Source: Niastella populi | GTDB lineage: Bacteria; Bacteroidota; Bacteroidia; Chitinophagales; Chitinophagaceae | DNA: 64,000 nucleotides | Assembly: GCF_002078015.1 (NCBI RefSeq) | Contig: NZ_LWBP01000167.1 | Span: forward strand, 1-64,000 | Direction: 5' to 3' | Part shown: positions 36,434 through 45,480 of the stretch, piece by piece | Layout: each line of letters starts with the position of its first letter | Position numbering within the stretch: the stretch's first letter is position 1 | The notes under the pieces: generated by a model | The model's input: the letters and a program-made list of their open reading frames with translations, nothing else | What the model was told of the DNA's origin: nothing | Database searches by the model: none | Translations under genes and position numbers: made by a program

Positions 36434-38773
36434 ATGAACACAAGAAATGTATTACTGATCGCAGGCATTTTAACCGGTAACCTGGTAGCCCTGGTAGCCC
36501 GTACGCAGAACGTATTGCCCTCGTATAACGTAACCTGGAACGCACAAAGCACCAACTCCGCCGGCTCCATGCCCTGCGGCGGCGGTGATATCGGTTTAAA
36601 CGTTTGGGTTGAGAAAGGCGAGCTGTACGTGTACATGGCAAAGAGCGGTTCATTTGATGAACACAACGCTTTATTAAAAGCCGGGCGCTTACGTGTCAAA
36701 TGCACACCGAACGCTTTTGAAGGTGAATATTTTAAACAGGAGCTAAAACTCGAAGAAGGTTACGTACAGATCGACGGGCGGAACAACCGCCTGCAAACAA
36801 CCATTAAAATATGGGTCGATGTATTTCGCCCCGTTATACATATCGAGCTTTCAGGGAACAAGGCGGTGAAAACCGAAGTGGCTTTCGAAAGCTGGCGTTA
36901 TACCGACCGTAAAAATACCGGCAGGGCCAACTTTGGGAATTCTTACAAATGGGCGCCTCCAATGGAAGTAATTACCAATAAAGATAATATTGAATTTAAA
37001 GGCAATACCGTTCAGTTCTATCATCGCAACCGCACCGATGTTCCCAATATTTTCGATGTAACGGTAAAACAACAGGGGCTTGAAGCAGTAAAAGACAAAC
37101 TGTATAATCCCATCGCCAATCTGACGTTTGGCGGCATGCTGCAGGGAAAAAACCTGCAACCGGCAGGCACCTATAACGGTACCTATATTAATACCGACTT
37201 TATGGGCTGGAAACTGCAAAGCAAAAAAGCGGCCCGCAAACATCATATTACCGTTTTATTACATACAGCACAAACACCCACTACCGAAGCATGGCAGGCC
37301 GGTTTACAACAGGCAGCTGCCGATGCGGCCAAACAAACGGCCACCGCCTGGCAGCAAACCCGCAACTGGTGGAAGCAATACTGGCAACGCAGTTTTATTT
37401 ATATACATCCTGACCGCCCCGATACCGCCTCTGCCCTCTGGCAAACAGGCCGTAATTACCAGCTGTTCCGGTATATGCTCGGTTGTAATGCCTTTGGAAA
37501 TAATCCTACCAAGTTCAATGGCGGATTGTTTACTTACGACCCTTCACTTACCGACAGCGCGTTACGCATCACCCCCGATTTTCGTAACTGGGGCGGCGGC
37601 ACGCATACAGCCCAAAACCAGCGGCTGGTTTATTTTCCAATGCTCAAAAGCGGTGACTATGACCTTATGAAACCCCAGTTCGATTTTTACCTGCGTTTAT
37701 TACGAACGGCCGAATTGCGCAGCGAAACCTACTGGAACCATAAAGGCGCCTGCTTTGTTGAACAACTCGAAAATTTTGGTCTGCCCAATTGCACGGAGTA
37801 CGGCTGGAAACGCCCGGCCGGTTACGACAAAGGGCTTGAATACAATGCCTGGCTCGAATATGAATGGGATACCGTACTGGAATTTTGCCTGATGATGCTG
37901 GAGACGGAACGGTATGCAGGCAACAATATTAAAGAATACGTTCCTTTTATTGAAAGCTGTTTGCGTTTCTTCAATGAACATTACCAATACCGCGCGGGAA
38001 ATCGGGGAAGAAAAACACTGGATGGCAACGGCCATTTGATCATTTACCCCGGCTCGGCCGCCGAAACCTATAAAATGGCTTATAACCCCAGCAGCACCGT
38101 TGCAGCGTTACACACCGTATTGACCCGCTTGCTGGAACTTCCCGGGCAATACCTGGCAGATTCATCACGCGCCCAATGGCAACAGATGCTCACCCGTATA
38201 CCGCCAGTCAGCTACCGCCAATTCGGTAATTATACGACCATTGCGCCGGCCAAATTATGGGAACGGGTCAACAATACAGAAACCCCGCAATTATACCCGG
38301 TATTTCCATGGGGAATGTATGGGGTTGGCAAACCGGGGCTCGACACCGCCATCAACACATTCAAACACGATACCGACGCCCTTAAGTTCAGGAGCCACAT
38401 CGGCTGGAAACAGGATAACATCTTTGCCGCCCGGCTTGGTTTAACCAATGAAGCGCTTCAATTGACCACCCTTAAATTAAAGAACAGCGGCCGCCGTTTT
38501 CCGGCTTTCTGGGGACCGGGGTTCGACTGGACGCCCGACCATAACTGGGGCGGCAGCGGCATGATCGGCCTGCAGGAAATGCTGTTGCAAACCGATGGCA
38601 AAAAGATCTTCCTCTGCCCTGCCTGGCCAAAAGACCAGGATGTGCATTTTAAATTACATGCCCCGTATAACACAACCGTGGAAGCAACCGTTGTACATGG
38701 GAAAGTGCAGTCGCTCATTGTGCTGCCCGAAGAAAGGAAAAAAGACGTGATCGATATGTTTTCGACACATTGA
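36434..38773 (+). CDS. DUF5703-type glycoside hydrolase-like protein
   Basis: 779 aa from ATG 36434 (MNTRNVLLIAGILTGNLVAL, signal peptide). The start GGGDIGLNVWVEKGELYVYM is the DUF5703 N-terminal beta-supersandwich; the second half is an alpha/alpha barrel of GH95/GH65 type (NWGGGTHTAQNQRLVYFPML, CFVEQLENFGLPNCTEYGW, LEYEWDTVLEFCLMML) with candidate acids in those segments. Activity is not known; related barrels are fucosidases and phosphorylases. Divergent AraC gene upstream, REP palindrome 10 bp downstream. Confidence 0.82.
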   Translation: MNTRNVLLIAGILTGNLVALVARTQNVLPSYNVTWNAQSTNSAGSMPCGGGDIGLNVWVEKGELYVYMAKSGSFDEHNALLKAGRLRVKCTPNAFEGEYFKQELKLEEGYVQIDGRNNRLQTTIKIWVDVFRPVIHIELSGNKAVKTEVAFESWRYTDRKNTGRANFGNSYKWAPPMEVITNKDNIEFKGNTVQFYHRNRTDVPNIFDVTVKQQGLEAVKDKLYNPIANLTFGGMLQGKNLQPAGTYNGTYINTDFMGWKLQSKKAARKHHITVLLHTAQTPTTEAWQAGLQQAAADAAKQTATAWQQTRNWWKQYWQRSFIYIHPDRPDTASALWQTGRNYQLFRYMLGCNAFGNNPTKFNGGLFTYDPSLTDSALRITPDFRNWGGGTHTAQNQRLVYFPMLKSGDYDLMKPQFDFYLRLLRTAELRSETYWNHKGACFVEQLENFGLPNCTEYGWKRPAGYDKGLEYNAWLEYEWDTVLEFCLMMLETERYAGNNIKEYVPFIESCLRFFNEHYQYRAGNRGRKTLDGNGHLIIYPGSAAETYKMAYNPSSTVAALHTVLTRLLELPGQYLADSSRAQWQQMLTRIPPVSYRQFGNYTTIAPAKLWERVNNTETPQLYPVFPWGMYGVGKPGLDTAINTFKHDTDALKFRSHIGWKQDNIFAARLGLTNEALQLTTLKLKNSGRRFPAFWGPGFDWTPDHNWGGSGMIGLQEMLLQTDGKKIFLCPAWPKDQDVHFKLHAPYNTTVEATVVHGKVQSLIVLPEERKKDVIDMFSTH

Positions 38774-38782
38774 TAAAAAACA

Positions 38783-38830
38783 AGGTGTGCCACGATTACC
38801 CTGGCGTAGGAAGCAAATCGTGGCACACCT
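38783..38830. repeat. REP-like palindrome, copy 2
   Basis: AGGTGTGCCACGATT (38783-38797) and AATCGTGGCACACCT (38816-38830) pair perfectly over 15 bp; loop 18 nt ending GGAAGCAA. Copy 3 at 46773 has a similar loop end CGAAAGCAA. Confidence 0.93.
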
Positions 38831-38848
38831 GACAACCTGGAAAACCAC

Positions 38849-39541
38849 ATGAAGTCTATAATTACCGCTTTATTATTTTGCCTGGCTGCCAGCCTGGCAT
38901 ACGCCCAATCGCCATGCGATAAAATAAAGTACCTCGATAAACTGGCCATGGCGCCATCGGAACTGCCGGTTCAGGATTTTAAATTATTCGACTATAACCA
39001 GATCCCCGACTCAGTGAAGGCCCGCCTCCAAAGCGAGGTCATTAAAGAAACCTCCGCTGCCTTCTTCAAAGAGCTGAAAGTAAAAACCGTAAAGTACCTC
39101 GACTCCACCATCAACGCCGCCCTGTTCACGCCGGTGGTCATTACCGATAAAGACGAGAACCCGGTAGACTTTGTATATGCGATCTTTTATGAAATGCAGT
39201 TCAAAGGAAATATTCCGTTTGTATTTAAAGTGGAGATAAAACAAAACGGCGAGTTGCTGCGACCGGCACAATTTGAAGGGATCGTAAACCAGAAAAAGAA
39301 GATCATTCCCTGCGCAAAAGCTTTGTCAATTGCAGCCACCGATAAAGAAGCGCCCATTACAAAACCGGGCGATATGTACATCTACTATAATCAAACCTTC
39401 AGAACCATCGTGTGGCAGATCATGGAAGCCGACAATATTACCGGCGACAGCCACCATGTAACGGTGATAGATGTTTTTACCGGTGATATATTGGAACGTA
39501 ATGAATTTTTGAAGGGGATGACGAACTTTGATAACGAATAA
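38849..39541 (+). CDS. Secreted protein of unknown function
   Basis: 230 aa. Signal peptide to residue 20 (CLAASLAYAQSP). The rest is soluble mixed alpha/beta: repeated acidic/aromatic strands (FVYAIFYEMQFKGNIPFVFK, VIDVFTGDILERNE). I do not recognise a family. It follows the DUF5703 gene after a REP palindrome on the same strand and may be its own unit. Confidence 0.7.
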   Translation: MKSIITALLFCLAASLAYAQSPCDKIKYLDKLAMAPSELPVQDFKLFDYNQIPDSVKARLQSEVIKETSAAFFKELKVKTVKYLDSTINAALFTPVVITDKDENPVDFVYAIFYEMQFKGNIPFVFKVEIKQNGELLRPAQFEGIVNQKKKIIPCAKALSIAATDKEAPITKPGDMYIYYNQTFRTIVWQIMEADNITGDSHHVTVIDVFTGDILERNEFLKGMTNFDNE

Positions 39542-39545
39542 TTTT

Positions 39546-39715
39546 AGTTTATGGTTTATGGTTTATAGTTTATGGTTGCTTCGCGCTTTGGAATGCCTGA
39601 CATTTTTCAACAGCATTAAAGTCTTAGCACTTACTGCCCGAATATCATGAGTTCTAAAAATGTTCAGACGGCTGAATTTAAGGAACAATAAACCATAAAC
39701 TATAAACCATAAACG
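39546..39715. repeat. Long inverted repeat with 22-bp exact arms
   Basis: The 22 bp at 39554-39575 (GTTTATGGTTTATAGTTTAT plus GG) are the exact reverse complement of 39693-39714. Extra GTTTATG heptamers extend both sides. The 117-bp centre is unique and non-repetitive. The element lies between convergent genes (unknown secreted protein and GH127). Confidence 0.9.
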
Positions 39716-39752
39716 GTTACATTTTACCCTAAACATAACTACAATCAACAAA

Positions 39753-41768
39753 CTACTTTCTCACCCAAACAGTCATATCCGACTTCCCCCTGTTTCCCCA
39801 CGCATAATATGGGATCATTGTAATTTTTACCGGCTTTGCGGTGGCACGCACTTCGCGGTACAATGCATTTGACCAGTCGGCCTTTGGTTGTAACAGACCG
39901 GTACCCTGCAATGTTGCGATCTTGCTTTTGCTGATGGTTGTAACCACCGGTTTCAGATCGTTCTTTACCGGAATAGCAATATCGAATACGTTTGTTCCTT
40001 TTGGTAAGTCGGTCGATTCAAGACAATACACAACAGGGCCGCGTTTAACCGCCAGCTGGTTACGGGTTTCCTCTACCAATGGATTGCTTTCTATCAATGT
40101 TACCGGCATGCTGAGATCGAGCTCCACCACATCACCGGTTTTCCAGGTACGGTTAAGTTCCGCATATTGCGCGGCCTTCGTATTCGCCGTAACCGGTTTG
40201 CCATTCACTTTCACCGTGGCGGTCTTACACCAGCCGGGAATACGCAGGAACAATGAATATGCACTGGGCGCGGTTTTATTTACCGTGAATTTTATATGAC
40301 CATCCCAGGGATAATTGCTTTGCTGTGATAATTGTACGGCGGCGCCATTCAGCTGGGTGTTCAATGTATTTCCGCCATACAGGTGCACCCAAATCCCTTT
40401 ATCGGAAGTAGTGTAAGCATAATCGGCCACTTCGGTCATGGTACGTACCGTATTGGGCGGACAGCAGTTCGACAAACTGATGTACGGGATCCGGCCGCCA
40501 TGCCAACGAAGATTGTACGGAAATGCTGCCGAATGGCTCAGCGGGTTGGTATAGAAGAAATTATTTCCATCGAGGCTGATGCCCGATAAGATGGCGTTGT
40601 ACAATTCCAGTTCCATTATATCGGCATACCTGGCATCGCCCGACAATAACAGCATACGCCAGTTCCATAACAGGTTACCGATGTTGGCGCAGGTTTCGTT
40701 ATGCGCGGTCATATTCGGCAACTGGTAAGCGCGGCCATAGGCCTGATGCGTTTTTTGAATATAGGGCGGGTTGTATGATGTACCGTAGGGCGAAACGCCA
40801 TCGTACAGGGCGCCGCAACCACCGGTAACATACATCTTCCTGTATACCACATCTTCCCAGATAGCATTCAAACAATCCATCAATGAATCTTCACCGGTCT
40901 CAGCATATACGTCGGCAACACCGGCGTATAGATAGTTGGCACGAACCGCATGGCCCATCGCAACTTTTTGCTGACGGAAAGGGATACGGTCCTGGTTATC
41001 ATCAGTGCCATTTTCAACGAGCCCGCGAATATTGATGAAGTTGTTTGCGAGTTGCAGGTACTTCGGGTCTTTCGTGGTGCGATACAATTCCACTACGCCC
41101 ATGTAATGCGAAGGGCAGATAGCATTGCGCGCCAGTTCGGGTGAAGAACGTTTATAAAAACCTTCGAGGTAATCAGCCGCTTTTATCGCAATGTTCAGCA
41201 ATGTTTTTTTACCCGTAACCCGGTAGTGCACACAACCGGCTGTCATCAGGTGGCCGAGGTTATAGGTCTCGAAGTTCAGCCTGTCTTCAAATGCTTTTGT
41301 TTTGCCCGAATTTTTTTCCGCAATGATTACCGGGGTATGAATATAGCCGTCGGCCCGCTGACAGGCCGCAATGGTAGCAATGGCAGTATCCATCATTACA
41401 TCGAGTTTCGGATCTTTGGTATCGGCATATAAACCGGCTACCGCTTCCAGCAGTTTATAAAAATCACCATCATGAAATGGCGGGCCTTTATGCGAACCGG
41501 TATCCTTACCTGCTGCAATTTCAAAATTCTTATAGGCATGGGCCACATTGGGGTCGGTATAAGTGCGCCATAAATGCGGCACCATAGAGTCTTTACATAC
41601 CTGCATACGCTCGCCCCAAAATCCGCTTGTCCAAACTACAGCGTTCAGATCAACCGGTTGTAATTTGGCGTGTTTGCTGTTGCTGGTATTCACCAGGCTG
41701 TTGTTCTGGCTATACACACAATTTCCCGCAACCAACAGCGCAAGGGAAAGATTCATCCATTTACACAT
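39753..41768 (-). CDS. GH127-family glycoside hydrolase (beta-L-arabinofuranosidase-like)
   Basis: 671 aa, signal peptide to about residue 20 (LLVAGNCVYSQNN). The Zn/Cys catalytic site of GH127 is present: AHNETCANIGNLLWNW (Glu-x-Cys) and LSNCCPPNTVRTM (Cys-Cys, the second being the nucleophile equivalent). Members cleave beta-L-arabinofuranosides; one in Bacteroides removes aceric acid from rhamnogalacturonan II. Last gene of the 24-kb catabolic block, 27 bp after GH106, so the two are co-transcribed. Confidence 0.93.
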   Translation of the reverse strand: MCKWMNLSLALLVAGNCVYSQNNSLVNTSNSKHAKLQPVDLNAVVWTSGFWGERMQVCKDSMVPHLWRTYTDPNVAHAYKNFEIAAGKDTGSHKGPPFHDGDFYKLLEAVAGLYADTKDPKLDVMMDTAIATIAACQRADGYIHTPVIIAEKNSGKTKAFEDRLNFETYNLGHLMTAGCVHYRVTGKKTLLNIAIKAADYLEGFYKRSSPELARNAICPSHYMGVVELYRTTKDPKYLQLANNFINIRGLVENGTDDNQDRIPFRQQKVAMGHAVRANYLYAGVADVYAETGEDSLMDCLNAIWEDVVYRKMYVTGGCGALYDGVSPYGTSYNPPYIQKTHQAYGRAYQLPNMTAHNETCANIGNLLWNWRMLLLSGDARYADIMELELYNAILSGISLDGNNFFYTNPLSHSAAFPYNLRWHGGRIPYISLSNCCPPNTVRTMTEVADYAYTTSDKGIWVHLYGGNTLNTQLNGAAVQLSQQSNYPWDGHIKFTVNKTAPSAYSLFLRIPGWCKTATVKVNGKPVTANTKAAQYAELNRTWKTGDVVELDLSMPVTLIESNPLVEETRNQLAVKRGPVVYCLESTDLPKGTNVFDIAIPVKNDLKPVVTTISKSKIATLQGTGLLQPKADWSNALYREVRATAKPVKITMIPYYAWGNRGKSDMTVWVRK

Positions 41769-41795
41769 AGCTTTTACAAGATTTTAATTTCAATA

Positions 41796-44700
41796 CTAAT
41801 GTTCAATATACAATGTTACCGGACCTAATAAACCGGCTGGTAATAAAGGTTTGTCTTTCGCCCAGAAAGGCGCATTCGTTTGCGTGATGCGTTCTTTCTC
41901 CGGCAATAACAGATCGCCTTTCATCCGGTTGAACCAGGTATTGGTCACTTCAATTTTTATTTCATTTTTACCTGCCCGCAATGCTTTGGTAATATCAACG
42001 CGATAAGGGGCCGTCCATATTACACCGCAGGCCTGGCCATTCACATATACTTCTGCTATATTGGCCACTTTGCCTGCATCTAACCAAACCCTTGCATCCG
42101 TAGCCGGTTGTTGAAATTCAACCGTTGTTGAATATACCGCGGTTCCCGAATAATATTTGATCGCCGGGTTATCAGCTGTTGACCAGTCTTTCAACTGATC
42201 AAAAACAACCGGTTGGGCCGGGCCGCCTTTTTTAGTGTCGAATGTTACTGTCCAGGGTTGTTGAATTACCAGGGAGCTTACTACCTTGTTTTGCTTTTGT
42301 GGCGCCCTGTCATTTGTTTTAGGCAGCACAACGAACACCGATCCATTTTCAGGCAAAGCCAACTGAAATACAGTTCTTCTTTTCGTATACCGGATCTTAT
42401 TTGCCGCGTAACGATCGCTGGTTACAGGGTCCCAAATCTCCGGCAGCGTTCCTGACCCCCGAATTGAGATCTCAATGATCCTATGCTCATTTAACTGGTT
42501 ACTTACAAAATAGATCTCTGCATCTTTTGTCGTTCTATGCGTCCAGGCAATATGACCAACCCGGTTATTCAAAGAATCCACCGCCTCCAGGTCTCTTGCA
42601 ATCCCCAGCGGCTCAAAAGAACTTTCTTTATACGGTCCCTGCACTACGGTTCCCTTCCCTACTTTCCATTTCATCATTTTACCGGCAGGTACTTTTTTCC
42701 AGACAGCACCGGCCACCGCTTTTACCTTTTTATCTGCCGCCACACGCTGTTCTAAACTGTACGACTGTTCAGGTGCATCATTTACGATTATGGTTGCACC
42801 GGCCTTTACCAATGCTGAAATCTTTTTTGCAACCGCCGGCGTCATGCGTTTTGCGGTCGGTGACATGGGATGCGGCTGTGGCAGCACCAGCAATGCGTAA
42901 CTGGCGCCCCCGGGAAATTCAACCCGGCCTTTGCGCACGGTCGCTTTCATCAACACATCGGGGTTAAAACAATCGTAAGCGTATCCATGCAGCGGGTCGA
43001 TCCATTTTTCGGGATCGGCCATATTGGCCGAATGCGTAACCCCTTCAGGCATTGTTCTCATCGGGTTACCGGCATTGGCCAGCCGCTTTTTTTCCGCCTG
43101 CACCACTGAATCGCCAAAAATACCCGGCAGCGTGTTGACTAGGCGGTCTGGCAATATCGAACGGCGGGGAATTTCTTCACCGGTAAACACCGCCACATCC
43201 ACCACCGGTTTTCCCAATTGTAACATAGCCTGGCAACGCTGTGCATATTCAACCCAGGCCTTACCCGGCTTCCACCAGGTTTGGTTACGTTGAAAATACA
43301 ATCCGATCCCATTCAGCGTCATACCCGGCGCCCTTTCAACCCAGGGGTTATGCATGAACACATGGTAGGCGATGCGATTGATGCCTGCGGCATAATTGCG
43401 GTCCTGCAATGCCTTCAGGTTGCCGGGATGCTCATCCCACGACATCCGCAATTCAGTGAATGCCTCGGCGCCGATGATCTGTTTTCCATAAATATGTCCG
43501 CCCGAAATGGCATCGAACATATCATTGGGTTTGTCGTGCGTGGGGCTTTTCACCCAATACTCGCCCATAGGAATATCCGCTACCTCGAAATGCAGCAACC
43601 CATCGCTCGTCATCGTTGGCGCAACACATTCCGCGCTCATGATACAACCTTTCTCAGCAGCGGCCTTTTTGAGGGTTATATAGAAAACATCCTTTACCAG
43701 TTCCATAATTGTCTGTCGTACATCATATAAAAAACGCTCCGACACATCGGCGCTTTGCACGGGCACGCCGGCCATGGCAATGATGTAAGGCAAACAATCG
43801 TAACCACGGCGTTTTTTGAACTCAGCCCTGAATACCGGCGACCAGTTCTGGCTGCCGCATTCCCAGCTATCGAGATGCAGTATGGTCAATACTTCTTTGG
43901 TGATATCGGGGCCGGCCCTGCGTACTGCTTCGCCAAACCAGTTATCGAACTGCATCCGCACCGCTTCGGGATTGAACTTATCGCACTCCAGTCCTTTACC
44001 TCCGCCACCGGTAGCATTGGTCTGCCCGGTTGAAGTATGGCCAACGCGCATGATGGTCCAGTTACCTGCGGGCACATCCCATGTAAGCCGGCCTTCTGGC
44101 GTCATTTTATCTGTGATATCAATGATCTTATTCAAAGGCACACATAACGAATCGGGGATCTCCGCCGCCGTTGTTCTTTTACTTATCCGCCATACGGCGC
44201 CGCTCTTGCCTTCATACTGATGAATGGCCGGTTCATTGGATAATAAAATGCCATCGACCTTCAACACCGGTTTCCATTTGGCAAAATCAAGATCTTCCGA
44301 TCCCGGCTCCACGTTCTCTTTATCATAAACAAACCTGAAATAACGGGCAGTAGTTGGTTTGATGGCATAGGTGAGATTGAAACCAACATCCTGCCAGCCG
44401 GTGCGGGGCGCCTGCATGCGCTCAACCGGTTTAAATTGTTTGCCATCATTACTTACCATTATTTTCAACTGGCGCGATGTAAAGTTGGTACCGCTGGGGC
44501 GAATAACAATGGAACGGCAGGTGAACGGTTTGTCGTATGCATATTGTATATAACAGGCGCTGTCGCATCTGAAGCTCTGACGGTTATGTTTCTCTGTGAG
44601 ATATTGCGGCGATACACCGGTAACGCTGCTGGTAACAACCGGCACCATAGCCGTATCGGCAATATTCTTTTTGATCATGGTAGGAAATGCCAGCACTGCA

Positions 44701-45248
44701 ATATCCCGGTAATAATTCACGTTTGTTTCAGGCTGCGGCAAAATGCCATTGAATTGTTTTTTGCCGGCTACGTACGTTTTGGTGCTCACCACCCGTTGCA
44801 TCGATAGCTCCGGTTTAATCCACGGGCCGCCGGCCAATGCAAAACCATCACTGACGTGCATCCCCAGTTGTAATTTCAACCGTTTGGCTTCCTGCATGGC
44901 AAATAACACCAACTCCCACCAGTGGGGCGATAATTGCTGCGCGGGCGGATCGATCAATGGCACACTGTCGGCCCCTCTGATGAACATCATATAGGCGCCG
45001 GCGATGCCATTTTCTTTCATGGCCTCCAGGTCGGCGGTAATGCCTTCTTTGGTTACAGCTGCCTGGTGCCAGTACCAGATCACCCAGGGTTTGGCCCGTT
45101 CGGGCGGATGACGGAACAACTCATCCAGCGAAGTATCTGAAAACGGCGCATTTTTTTCGAACGCCATCGTTCCCGGAAACTTTTTTGCCTGCGGAAAAAG
45201 GAAGAAAGCGCTCAGGCAACATAGTAATATGATAGTATGTTTTCTCAT
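41796..45248 (-). CDS. GH106-family alpha-L-rhamnosidase
   Basis: 1150 aa from ATG 45246-45248 (MRKHTIILLCCLSAFFLFPQ, signal peptide); an upstream in-frame start translates a repeat array. GH106 marks: PWVIWYWHQAAVTKEGITAD at the first barrel strand, LKLQLGMHVSDGFALAGGPW, HLDSWECGSQNW and MSAECVAPTMTSDGL with candidate acids, and the C-terminal galactose-binding-like VNGQACGVIWTAPYRVDITK. Exo-rhamnosidase, likely periplasmic. It precedes GH127 and follows the BASS gene across a repeat array. Confidence 0.92.
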   Translation of the reverse strand: MRKHTIILLCCLSAFFLFPQAKKFPGTMAFEKNAPFSDTSLDELFRHPPERAKPWVIWYWHQAAVTKEGITADLEAMKENGIAGAYMMFIRGADSVPLIDPPAQQLSPHWWELVLFAMQEAKRLKLQLGMHVSDGFALAGGPWIKPELSMQRVVSTKTYVAGKKQFNGILPQPETNVNYYRDIAVLAFPTMIKKNIADTAMVPVVTSSVTGVSPQYLTEKHNRQSFRCDSACYIQYAYDKPFTCRSIVIRPSGTNFTSRQLKIMVSNDGKQFKPVERMQAPRTGWQDVGFNLTYAIKPTTARYFRFVYDKENVEPGSEDLDFAKWKPVLKVDGILLSNEPAIHQYEGKSGAVWRISKRTTAAEIPDSLCVPLNKIIDITDKMTPEGRLTWDVPAGNWTIMRVGHTSTGQTNATGGGGKGLECDKFNPEAVRMQFDNWFGEAVRRAGPDITKEVLTILHLDSWECGSQNWSPVFRAEFKKRRGYDCLPYIIAMAGVPVQSADVSERFLYDVRQTIMELVKDVFYITLKKAAAEKGCIMSAECVAPTMTSDGLLHFEVADIPMGEYWVKSPTHDKPNDMFDAISGGHIYGKQIIGAEAFTELRMSWDEHPGNLKALQDRNYAAGINRIAYHVFMHNPWVERAPGMTLNGIGLYFQRNQTWWKPGKAWVEYAQRCQAMLQLGKPVVDVAVFTGEEIPRRSILPDRLVNTLPGIFGDSVVQAEKKRLANAGNPMRTMPEGVTHSANMADPEKWIDPLHGYAYDCFNPDVLMKATVRKGRVEFPGGASYALLVLPQPHPMSPTAKRMTPAVAKKISALVKAGATIIVNDAPEQSYSLEQRVAADKKVKAVAGAVWKKVPAGKMMKWKVGKGTVVQGPYKESSFEPLGIARDLEAVDSLNNRVGHIAWTHRTTKDAEIYFVSNQLNEHRIIEISIRGSGTLPEIWDPVTSDRYAANKIRYTKRRTVFQLALPENGSVFVVLPKTNDRAPQKQNKVVSSLVIQQPWTVTFDTKKGGPAQPVVFDQLKDWSTADNPAIKYYSGTAVYSTTVEFQQPATDARVWLDAGKVANIAEVYVNGQACGVIWTAPYRVDITKALRAGKNEIKIEVTNTWFNRMKGDLLLPEKERITQTNAPFWAKDKPLLPAGLLGPVTLYIEH

Positions 45249-45264
45249 TTCGTGATTTGTGAAT

Positions 45265-45480
45265 AAAGCGGCAGACAATCTGCGCGCTACAAGCTTCAAG
45301 CTGCAAGCAAATATAGAATACAGCTTCAAGCCGAAAGCCAAAAGCAAATACAAAATACAGCCTGATCTTTTTTTCAATAATTCCTTTTTCATCCTCCATC
45401 GCTTCCACTTCTATATTCAACATTGGACATTCGATATTCAATATTTGTATTTTCTTCATTCCTTATTTCTGATTTCTCAT
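45265..45480. repeat. Repeat arrays between GH106 and the BASS gene
   Basis: AAGCTTCAAGCTGCAAGC and GCCAAAAGCAAATACAAAATA on the GH106 side, then ACATTGGACATTCGATATTC and TTATTTCTGATTTCTC words that extend into the 3' end of the BASS reading frame up to about 45490. Confidence 0.8.

Noticed and set aside
36290-38773. Longer DUF5703 start at 36290 overlapping the AraC gene
   Set aside because: It would overlap the divergent regulator; ATG 36434 gives a clean signal peptide.
41796-45392. Longer GH106 start at 45392
   Set aside because: The first 48 codons come from an intergenic heptamer array; ATG 45246-45248 begins a normal signal peptide.
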